A stretch of DNA of 8,336 bases from the NCBI GenBank assembly GCA_937982665.1, contig CALJLD010000276.1, positions 1-8,336 on the forward strand. Direction: 5' to 3'. The stretch is from an uncultured Planctomycetales bacterium (GTDB lineage Bacteria > Planctomycetota > Planctomycetia > Pirellulales > S012-138). A program made the translations under genes and the position numbers. Below the pieces are notes generated by a model. That model worked only from the letters and a program-made list of their open reading frames with translations. It had not been told where the DNA came from and did not search any database. This document shows, one piece after another, positions 1 to 5,386 of this stretch (positions within the stretch are counted from its first letter, which is position 1; each line of letters opens with the position of its first letter).

Positions 1-73
1 AGCGGAAATTGACGAGCAGTTTCCGTATTGATGAACGGGCGGCGGTGTTTGGCGAGTGCACCACAAGTGTTGA

Positions 74-92
74 TTCCAACCGCGGGTTGGAA
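74..92. repeat. 8-bp perfect inverted repeat (hairpin)
   Basis: TTCCAACC (74-81) and GGTTGGAA (85-92) are perfect reverse complements around a GCG loop. No T-run follows on the plus strand, so it is not a textbook intrinsic terminator. It could still end transcription of a gene to the left of the window or simply be a chance hairpin. The structure is certain; its role is unknown. Confidence 0.4.
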
Positions 93-118
93 GGCCGAAG
101 CCGTCATCGCTTCACTTC

Positions 119-190
119 CGTCATTCCCGCGCAGGCGGGAATCCAGAGAACAACGGCGCGCACTGGATTCCCGCCTGCGCGGGAATGACG
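119..190. repeat. Paired dispersed ATTCCCGC/GCGGGAAT repeat (REP-like)
   Basis: Two 28-nt arms, 119-146 and 163-190, are exact reverse complements separated by a 16-nt loop, so the element can form a long stem. Each arm is also internally palindromic (ATTCCCGC...GCGGGAAT). Related arms recur at 3801-3827, 3927-3954 and, decayed, at 8277-8301. Known biology: short GC-rich palindromes of this sort are scattered between genes in many bacterial genomes, and some are mobilised by REP-associated IS200-like transposases. No such transposase is present here. The element starts about 50 nt beyond the VOC stop codon and could also stabilise or end that transcript, which is inference. Confidence 0.85.
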
Positions 191-239
191 CGCGCACGTT
201 CACTCTGTTGGAAAAACCTAACCCGTTGGGCACGACAAC

Positions 240-644
240 TCAGTCGCAACTGCCTTCTGGCTTCTGCAGCGGTTGCCACAGACCAATGATGTTGTCTTCC
301 GAGTCTTTGACCTGAGCGTAGATGCCCATGTCGCCCACCTGATGCGGGCCCATCAGATTCTTGCCGCCGGCCGCTTCAACATCCTTGATTCGCTGCTCGC
401 AAGATTCAACTTCAATCACAATCAATGGCGAAGTCGCGCCTTGATCGGCCCGGGGATACGCGCCGCCGTTGATGCCGCCCACTTTCTTCGGCATGAACGT
501 CTCGTCAACTTCCGAGGTGATCACAAACGTGTACGGCATCTCGCCAGGTGCCGGCATGAACTGCCAACCAAAGACGCCACCATAGAACTTCTCCATGCGT
601 TCCTTGTCAGAATACGGAACCTCAAAGTGGCAGACGCGGTCCAT
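240..644 (-). CDS. VOC (glyoxalase/bleomycin-resistance fold) family protein
   Basis: A 134-residue protein, the usual size for a single-domain vicinal-oxygen-chelate protein. It opens with MDRVCHFEVPYSDKERMEKFY, matching the family's first beta strand and helix: a metal-ligand-type His at residue 6, then the FYxxVFGW signature (residues 20-27). The second half shows the repeated beta-alpha-beta-beta-beta unit, ending in KDSEDNIIGLWQ (residues 113-124). In many relatives the last position is Glu or His and binds metal; here it is Gln124, so metal binding may be weakened or lost. Family members include isomerases, dioxygenases and resistance proteins, and the substrate cannot be told from sequence. 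The ATG at 644 is favoured by GGAG five bases upstream. It lies 134 bp downstream of the LRR pair on the same strand and probably has its own promoter. The fold is confident; the specific function is unknown. Confidence 0.92.
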   Translation of the reverse strand: MDRVCHFEVPYSDKERMEKFYGGVFGWQFMPAPGEMPYTFVITSEVDETFMPKKVGGINGGAYPRADQGATSPLIVIEVESCEQRIKDVEAAGGKNLMGPHQVGDMGIYAQVKDSEDNIIGLWQPLQKPEGSCD

Positions 645-649
645 GGTGA

Positions 650-653
650 CTCC
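650..653 (-). promoter_or_regulatory. Ribosome binding site of the VOC gene
   Basis: Read on the minus strand, GGAG is followed by TCACC and then the ATG at 644. The spacing is 5 nt. It is the only clear Shine-Dalgarno-like motif before a gene start in this window, and it fixes the start. Confidence 0.6.
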
Positions 654-696
654 AATGTTTGCAGGTGCTTATGTCTTGTGTCGAAAACCGGCCATC

Positions 697-724
697 AGTA
701 TACGGTTTGGCGCGGCGCATTGAA
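697..724 (-). promoter_or_regulatory. Candidate sigma70-type promoter for the VOC gene
   Basis: On the minus strand, TATACT (702-697) differs from the TATAAT consensus by one base. Sixteen bases upstream lies TTCAAT (724-719), a poor match to TTGACA. Transcription would begin near 690, giving a leader of roughly 45 nt before the ATG at 644. The -10 match and position are good and the -35 is weak. A 6-bp hairpin (724-729/738-743) overlaps the -35 edge. This is inference from motif and placement only. Confidence 0.35.
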
Positions 725-778
725 GCCTTGGGAGGCGAAGGCTCTGAAGCAAGATTGCGGACAATCGACTTCGCGGAA

Positions 779-2275
779 TCAACCGCCGGCTGGCTGCGCC
801 GCGCGGGTAAAACGTCCGCGACCTGTCAGCACACCGCCGGATACCTTGCAACCGGGCAATCCGGCCCGAACCTTCGCGACTTCCGCCGCAGGAAAGTTCC
901 GCGGCAACGTGAGCCGCGTGAGCGAGGTCATGCGGAGCAGGTCCGGAACGCAAGCAGGCGTGATTGTCTCCGGTAAGCTCAGGTCTTCCAAGCTCAGATC
1001 TCCCTGGCTGATGTCCGCCAACACCTTCACGCCGGCGTCTGTGACTTGCGTGCCCGCAATCCGCAGAGTCTTCAGCTTTGGGAAACTCTGCAACGGGTGC
1101 AGGTCATCGTCGCCAAGGATCGCGTCGGCAAGTTGCAGCGTGGCGAGATTCGGAAGTTTTGCCAAGTGTTCCAGGCCGACAGCGGAGATCGCACAACGCG
1201 TAAGGTGCAATGATTCCAGGGACGGGATCTCGCTCACGCGGGCGAGACCGTCCGTCGTGATGCAATTATTGGAGAGATCCAAGGTCGTCAAAGACGGCAA
1301 GCGGACAAGATGCTCAATCCCCGCATCGCTGACTCGCGTCGTGCTCAGTCCCAACACCTCCAAGTTTTCCATCTGACTCAAGTGTGCAAGGCCGGCATCT
1401 GTGACCAGCGTGCCGGCAATACGAAACTTCTTGAGCGACTTTATCTGGCCGAAGTGAACCAAGGCATCGTCGCTGATGTTGGAATTGCGAAAGCTGACGT
1501 CAACCAAAGGCGCACTGGTCAGCCCGCTGAAATCCTGGTCGGCAAACGTCGATTCCGTCAGGCTGAAGTCTTCCAGTGCGGGGAGAGGATGTAGGTCTTT
1601 GAATGCGCCGGCGGCAAAACTAGGCCTGCCAATGATGGAAAAGAAGCGAAGCCGCGATTTGTTCCGCGTGAACTCGCGCATCGCATCGGGCGAGATTTCC
1701 ATCTCGAGCGCCATCATGCCGATCGTCTCAAGCTTTTCCAGCTTGCCCAGCGCGGCGAACTCTTCGGCCCAAATCACCCTGTTCTGCCAATCGATCTGGC
1801 GGAGTTCCGGCATCTCTCCCAGGACGGCCAATGCTCCCGGCTCGGACTCTTGAAACTCGCCCACTTGAATCACTTCCACAGTCGGGAGATCGCGCAACCA
1901 CCTGGCGTCTTCCTTTGTGAATTTTGTTCCCATCATGGCCAGGCTTCGCGGCTGGTCGACATAACCGTCGCCGAAGAGCCAGCGCAGCCAAGGGTGATTG
2001 TCCGGTTTGGTCAGCGTGCGGTCATATTCGCCATCAGGCCCATGTTGATAGTTGTATGAGACGCCGATTTGCCCCTGCGGATCGAGCTTGCTGAGTTCCT
2101 CCAAGGCGCGTTCTTGCACTCGGACTTTGGCCCGCTCATTCCTGACCCACCACGCGCCGACAGCGGACAACAACATCAACACGAGAATTCCGCGCAGCGA
2201 GTATTGCAGCCATCGCCGCCGCGGCCGCTTGTTGCTGTTACCGTCAGAATCAGTTGCGGGCTTGGGATCTGACAT
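779..2275 (-). CDS. Membrane-anchored leucine-rich-repeat protein (paralogue A)
   Basis: A 498-residue protein. Residues 1-21 are polar then strongly basic (KRPRRR). The motif WLQYSLR follows, with a hydrophobic segment at about 29-45 ending in AWW, so a single N-terminal membrane anchor is likely, with the repeats on the far side of the membrane. Residues 48-80 resemble the short linker found after the anchor in planctomycete LRR proteins. Leucine-rich repeats of about 24 residues run from about 265 to 425, several carrying the VTDAGL signature (residues 291-296 and 411-416). A non-repeat cap with VPDLLRMTSL follows. LRRs usually bind proteins; no enzymatic domain is visible and the ligand is unknown. 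The start at 2275 is preferred because it sits 2 nt after the upstream gene's TAA and gives the same N-terminus as its paralogue. An in-frame ATG at 2323 would overlap that gene by 46 nt. It is probably co-transcribed and translationally coupled with it. Confidence 0.92.
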   Translation of the reverse strand: MSDPKPATDSDGNSNKRPRRRWLQYSLRGILVLMLLSAVGAWWVRNERAKVRVQERALEELSKLDPQGQIGVSYNYQHGPDGEYDRTLTKPDNHPWLRWLFGDGYVDQPRSLAMMGTKFTKEDARWLRDLPTVEVIQVGEFQESEPGALAVLGEMPELRQIDWQNRVIWAEEFAALGKLEKLETIGMMALEMEISPDAMREFTRNKSRLRFFSIIGRPSFAAGAFKDLHPLPALEDFSLTESTFADQDFSGLTSAPLVDVSFRNSNISDDALVHFGQIKSLKKFRIAGTLVTDAGLAHLSQMENLEVLGLSTTRVSDAGIEHLVRLPSLTTLDLSNNCITTDGLARVSEIPSLESLHLTRCAISAVGLEHLAKLPNLATLQLADAILGDDDLHPLQSFPKLKTLRIAGTQVTDAGVKVLADISQGDLSLEDLSLPETITPACVPDLLRMTSLTRLTLPRNFPAAEVAKVRAGLPGCKVSGGVLTGRGRFTRAAQPAGG

Positions 2276-2277
2276 GG

Positions 2278-3723
2278 TTAGCGTTTCGGAGGACGAGTGG
2301 GAGTTCCGCCGACGACAAGGCAATTCGGCAGACCAGCTTTTACAGCAGACGTGGCCTGCGCTGAAAAGCCGCGCGGCAATCGCAACTGTTCCAGCGACGT
2401 CATACGCAACAAATCGGGCACAATCGCAGCAGTGACGGTCTTGGGCAAATCCAGGCTTGTCAGCTTGAGACTAACCAGATGCGCCACGCAGCCATCTGTC
2501 AGCAATTGCGTTCCCGCAAGATCGAGCGACTCCAAGCTGGGGAACTCGGACAAGATGGTCAGGTCGTCATCGCTGAGTGCCGTGCCCGTCAGTTGAAGTT
2601 CGCGCAGCTTGGGCAGTTTTTGCAATGAGGTCAGCGCGGCGGTGCTGATCTCCACATTCTTCAGAGTCAGTTTCTCAAGCGTGCTGACACCCCCGAGAGC
2701 GACAAACCCCTCTGCACTCAACTGGGAATCACTGAGCCCAACCTCTTGCAGCGACTTCGAATCGGAGAAGGAATCAAATCCAACGCCGGTGACTTTTGAA
2801 TTCTGCAAGATCAGCGTCTGCAGATTCTCCAAAGCGGAGAGTTCTCGCAAACCCTCGTCAGTGATCGGGTCATTGCGAAACAACAGGCTCTTGAGTGACG
2901 GAACCGCGGCAACATACTTCAAGTCTTCATCACGGATTCCCGTTCTCGTTAGGTTCAACTGCATCAGCGAACTTTCCGCAAAGGCTTCCATGTCCGCAAA
3001 GGTCAGTTGCGACGAGCTGAGGTTCAGCACCTGCAAGCTCGGCAATTGTGCCAACGCGGCGGCGGCGCCCGGTTGAAATTCACAGCCGGAAAACTGCAGC
3101 CACCTCAGTTTGGACTTGCCGACGACAAATTGTTCCACATCGCTTGCGGTGTAACTCCCCACGCCGACGCGAACAAAATTCTCCAACTCCGGAAGTGGCG
3201 CCAATGCCGCAAGGCTTTCACTGGAGAATTCCCAACGACTGGTCATGATCTCCAGGCGTGTCAGATGCGAAAGCGCCGCGATCGACTGCGCTGCCTCGAG
3301 CGAAACCGGCTCCCGCATGGTTGAGATCGACAGCACCTCCAACGTTGGCAGGTCGCGAAGCCGCAATGCCGCATCGTCTGAGAACGCTTCGCCCGAGAAA
3401 TTGACCGCGCGAGGTTCATCAAAGAAGGCGTCGCCAAGCCATTCCCGAAATGTCCCGTAGTTGTCCGCGGTCACGCTGGGATTGTACGCGCCATCTTCAT
3501 TCCGCTGGTGAGCATAGCCAATGGAAAGGCCATAAGTGGCTTCGTCCTGCAGCGCGGCAATCGCCTGTTCTTCGCGGCGGGCCTTGCCGAGTTCGACCGA
3601 GAACCACCAGGCACTGACGGCAACAACCAACATCAGCAATAGGATTGCCCGCAGCGAATATTGCAGCCACCGCCGGCGTGGGCGTTTCGGCTTTTTCGCG
3701 GATGTCGATTCGCCGTTGCTCAT
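2278..3723 (-). CDS. Membrane-anchored leucine-rich-repeat protein (paralogue B)
   Basis: A 481-residue protein, first gene of the minus-strand pair. It shares with its downstream neighbour the basic N-terminus (KKPKRPRRR), the WLQYSLR motif and a single hydrophobic anchor (about 25-42, ending in SAWW). It also shares the same overall order: linker, LRRs, then a cap containing VPDLLRMTSL (residues 435-444) and a GLPNC motif near the end. LRRs run from about 105 to 425 and are more degenerate than in paralogue A; ITDEGL (287-292) is the clearest signature. The two anchor-coding stretches are still nearly identical in DNA (around 2190-2230 and 3650-3685), which supports tandem gene duplication. 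The role is unknown; binding of a protein partner outside the cytoplasm is the family-level guess. The ATG at 3723 lacks a clear Shine-Dalgarno motif. The upstream region is shared with the divergently transcribed barrel genes. Confidence 0.92.
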   Translation of the reverse strand: MSNGESTSAKKPKRPRRRWLQYSLRAILLLMLVVAVSAWWFSVELGKARREEQAIAALQDEATYGLSIGYAHQRNEDGAYNPSVTADNYGTFREWLGDAFFDEPRAVNFSGEAFSDDAALRLRDLPTLEVLSISTMREPVSLEAAQSIAALSHLTRLEIMTSRWEFSSESLAALAPLPELENFVRVGVGSYTASDVEQFVVGKSKLRWLQFSGCEFQPGAAAALAQLPSLQVLNLSSSQLTFADMEAFAESSLMQLNLTRTGIRDEDLKYVAAVPSLKSLLFRNDPITDEGLRELSALENLQTLILQNSKVTGVGFDSFSDSKSLQEVGLSDSQLSAEGFVALGGVSTLEKLTLKNVEISTAALTSLQKLPKLRELQLTGTALSDDDLTILSEFPSLESLDLAGTQLLTDGCVAHLVSLKLTSLDLPKTVTAAIVPDLLRMTSLEQLRLPRGFSAQATSAVKAGLPNCLVVGGTPTRPPKR

Positions 3724-3800
3724 CGATCAAGAATCTGCTGCTAGAGGATTAGTCCATAACATGTCATTCGCGGAAACATCGCCATTCGGCGGAAACAAAA

Positions 3801-3827
3801 GTCATTCCCGCGAAGGCGGGAATCCAG
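3801..3827 (+). repeat. Dispersed ATTCCCGC/GCGGGAAT repeat, left arm of pair 2
   Basis: A 27-nt copy of the arm seen at 119-146, identical except for one base in the loop-side centre (GCGAAGGCGGG instead of GCGCAGGCGGG). It pairs with the opposite-orientation copy at 3927-3954, allowing a stem with one mismatch around a 99-nt interior. It sits 78 nt upstream of the LRR operon start, so it may influence that promoter or merely be tolerated there. Confidence 0.8.
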
Positions 3828-3926
3828 TCAACGTAAACTCAACGCCCCCTGGCGACACTCCGTGAATTCAAGATGGCACATAATGACTCGGTCGAAGTGA
3901 CGACTTAACTGGTCCTTGCGACTTGG

Positions 3927-3954
3927 CTGGATTCCCGCCTGCGCGGGAATGACG
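3927..3954 (-). repeat. Dispersed ATTCCCGC/GCGGGAAT repeat, right arm of pair 2
   Basis: A 28-nt copy identical to the arm at 163-190 and inverted relative to 3801-3827. Identity over all 28 bases between copies nearly 4 kb apart, in non-coding DNA, suggests recent spread or continuing homogenisation. Confidence 0.82.
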
Positions 3955-3961
3955 GAAAGGC

Positions 3962-4039
3962 CGCACCAAACCAACACGCACCAAACGAAACGCACCATCG
4001 GGTGGGTACAAAACGTCTATGCCAAGCAAAACCGCACCA
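3962..4039. repeat. Phased CGCACCA repeats
   Basis: The heptamer CGCACCA occurs at 3962-3968, 3977-3983, 3991-3997 and 4033-4039. The steps are 15, 14 and 42 nt, i.e. close to multiples of 14. The surrounding sequence (CACCAAACC, CACCAAACG) is also partly repeated. Read on the minus strand it is a TGGTGCG-rich tract. It could be a decayed tandem repeat, part of a larger dispersed element adjoining the palindromic repeat, or a cluster of protein-binding sites. The repeats are seen directly; the role is unknown. Confidence 0.45.
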
Positions 4040-4179
4040 GCGCGCAACGCTATCCCCACAAACTCCACTCCATCAAACCCCACTCAAGGGCGGGCGTTCC
4101 GGTCTTGCTTCCGCCATTGCTGGCGAAGACATCAGCAGAATTGCGCGATCTTCGTCCACATTTCGCGGTGAAAGTCCCG

Positions 4180-4189
4180 CGGTTAACCG
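4180..4189. promoter_or_regulatory. 10-bp perfect palindrome, possible operator
   Basis: CGGTTAACCG reads the same on both strands. It lies about 100 nt before the first barrel gene and 27 nt upstream of the weak promoter candidate at 4207. A dimeric regulator could bind here, but a single 10-bp palindrome may arise by chance. Confidence 0.2.
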
Positions 4190-4206
4190 TGCCGGCGAGC
4201 TTGACC

Positions 4207-4235
4207 TTGACCTGCGTCCGCAGCGCGGTTATTGG
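4207..4235 (+). promoter_or_regulatory. Weak promoter candidate for the barrel gene pair
   Basis: TTGACC (4207-4212, five of six matches to the -35 consensus) is followed after 17 bp by TATTGG (4230-4235), which has only the first three bases of TATAAT. A second TTGACC directly precedes it (4201-4206). Spacing is ideal but the -10 is poor. The leader would be about 45 nt. Confidence 0.22.
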
Positions 4236-4287
4236 TTCGCACCCTTTTCCCCTTCGACCCGAAATCCGCCCGCGCGGAATTGACCTC

Positions 4288-5373
4288 ATGCGCTGTGTCC
4301 GGTTGACATCAAGCTTCATGATGGCTGCGTTGATATTCGCGGCTTGTGCCACGGATGCGTCTGCGCAGACCGGAACAACCACGTATCCGCCAACCTCTCC
4401 CTTTGTCACAACTCAGCCACAGCCGGGCGCCACACTTGGCACCATTCAGCCTGCGCCCGGCGGCTTTGATCCTTACGCCCAGACATATCCGCAAACATTG
4501 CCGAACAACCTGCCACCGGCCTACCCGCCTGGCAGCTTGAGTCCACAAACGCAAATCGGCGCGCCGACCACCGGCTATGGCCTGGAACCGTTGCGCGTGA
4601 TTCAGTCGGTCGACTTTGAATACACAAAGTTGTTTGACCTGGGCGGAGCTCATCTTGGCCTGGACGAAGCGATGCTCAGCGCGCGAGTCTCCAAGCCGGT
4701 AGTGTTTGAATATGCACCGCTGGAGTTTTCGCCTGGCTTTGCCGTGCAATACTGGCAAGGTCCAGAAGGCATGATGGTTGATCTTCCGTCGCGAACGTAC
4801 TCAGCGTTTTTGGACGTTGCCTGGCATCCGCAGATCACGCAAGACATTTCCGCCGAAGTTGGCGTTCGGCCAGGCGTCTACACGGACTTTCAAGAAACCA
4901 ACAGCGACAGCTTTCGCATCAAGGGGCGAGGCCTTGGCCTGTTTCAGTGGAAGCCAGACACGCAAATTGTTGCCGGCGTGGTCTACCTGGACCGCTTCAG
5001 CATCAAGTTGTTGCCCGCCGGCGGCTGGATCTGGACTCCCGATCCCGACACACGTTGGGAAGTGCTGTTCCCTCAGCCGAAGCTCGCGCAACGCTGGACC
5101 ACAATTGGCAATATTGAGTGGTGGTGGTATGTCGCCGGGGAATACGGCGGCGACGCCTGGACGGTGGAGCGCATGGGTGGCTTGCGCGATGCAGTGGATT
5201 ACAACGATATCCGCGTGATGCTTGGCCTGGAATTCCTGCCGGCCCCACAGATTGGCGGTGTGAAAGGCCGCGTGGAAGTTGGCTACGTCTTTGACCGCGA
5301 ACTTGTTTATGTGAGCGGAGCGCAATTCAAGCCGGATGACACCCTCATGCTCCGTGGCGGGCTGAGCTACTAA
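4288..5373 (+). CDS. Exported outer-membrane beta-barrel-like protein (DUF6268-type), copy 1
   Basis: A 361-residue protein. Residues 1-26 form a signal peptide: MRCVR, a hydrophobic core at about 10-21, then a signal-peptidase-I-type ASA site before Gln27. Cys20 follows FAA, a poor lipobox, so lipidation is unlikely. Residues 27-100 are a Pro/Thr/Gln/Gly-rich disordered linker. Residues about 104-361 alternate aromatic, polar and glycine residues as in a transmembrane barrel and end in a terminal aromatic (GLSY), typical of barrels inserted by BamA. Motifs shared with the next gene include AGVVYLDR (229-236), LPAGGWIWTPDPD, PKLAQR and GEYGGDAW. I believe this is the planctomycete-rich family of unknown function DUF6268, but that is from memory. 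The ATG at 4288 is chosen because it begins the signal peptide; in-frame upstream sequence runs into a dispersed repeat. No strong Shine-Dalgarno is seen. It is probably the first gene of a two-gene operon. A porin-like role is inference. Confidence 0.87.
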   Translation: MRCVRLTSSFMMAALIFAACATDASAQTGTTTYPPTSPFVTTQPQPGATLGTIQPAPGGFDPYAQTYPQTLPNNLPPAYPPGSLSPQTQIGAPTTGYGLEPLRVIQSVDFEYTKLFDLGGAHLGLDEAMLSARVSKPVVFEYAPLEFSPGFAVQYWQGPEGMMVDLPSRTYSAFLDVAWHPQITQDISAEVGVRPGVYTDFQETNSDSFRIKGRGLGLFQWKPDTQIVAGVVYLDRFSIKLLPAGGWIWTPDPDTRWEVLFPQPKLAQRWTTIGNIEWWWYVAGEYGGDAWTVERMGGLRDAVDYNDIRVMLGLEFLPAPQIGGVKGRVEVGYVFDRELVYVSGAQFKPDDTLMLRGGLSY

Positions 5374-5386
5374 GTTGAGCGAAGAG

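Larger units (their letters stand above)
1..239. other. Intergenic segment without a convincing gene
   Basis: This stretch lies downstream of the VOC gene, which reads leftwards and stops at 240. I find no credible coding frame in it. The plus-strand frame open from 28 runs straight through the dispersed inverted repeat, and its SFPRRRES / DSRLRGND peptides are what that repeat gives whenever it is translated, so it is not a gene. The identifiable content is an 8-bp hairpin at 74-92 and the repeat pair at 119-190. The first 31 bases could be the tail of a gene entering from the left, but ten codons cannot establish this. Confidence 0.6.
3724..4287. other. Divergent intergenic region, 564 bp, rich in repeats
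   Basis: This lies between the minus-strand LRR pair and the plus-strand barrel pair, so it should contain promoters for both. From left to right it holds a short direct repeat (CATTCGCGGAAACA at 3765-3778 and CATTCGGCGGAAACA at 3783-3797), an inverted pair of the dispersed repeat (3801-3827 and 3927-3954), CGCACCA repeats (3962-4039), a palindrome (4180-4189) and a weak promoter candidate (4207-4235). The barrel gene's frame stays open leftwards to 3916. Its translation there includes the repeat-derived peptide WIPACAGMT and then Arg/His/Gln-rich sequence unlike an exported protein, so I treat it as non-coding. I could not identify a convincing promoter for the LRR pair. Confidence 0.65.

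Noticed and set aside
2..31. Possible C-terminus of a gene entering from the left (frame reading AEIDEQFPY then TGA)
   Set aside because: Only nine codons are visible and other frames are equally open, so coding cannot be supported.
28..315. 95-codon plus-strand open frame
   Set aside because: It runs through the dispersed palindromic repeat and into the antisense of the VOC gene. Its peptides are repeat-derived.
724..743. AGCCTT/AAGGCT hairpin as a terminator after the LRR pair
   Set aside because: Only six base pairs with no following T-run on the minus strand; it also overlaps the possible VOC promoter.
273..1376. Long plus-strand open frame of 367 codons
   Set aside because: It is antisense to the VOC gene and the 3' half of an LRR gene. 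The translation has no domain, is rich in Arg/Ser and crosses the intergenic gap, all signs of a shadow frame.
2276..2323. Upstream start for LRR paralogue A at 2323
   Set aside because: It would overlap the preceding gene and add residues absent from the paralogue. The ATG at 2275 gives the matching N-terminus.
3916..4287. Upstream in-frame extension of the first barrel gene
   Set aside because: It begins within a dispersed repeat and would bury the signal peptide 124 residues inside the protein.
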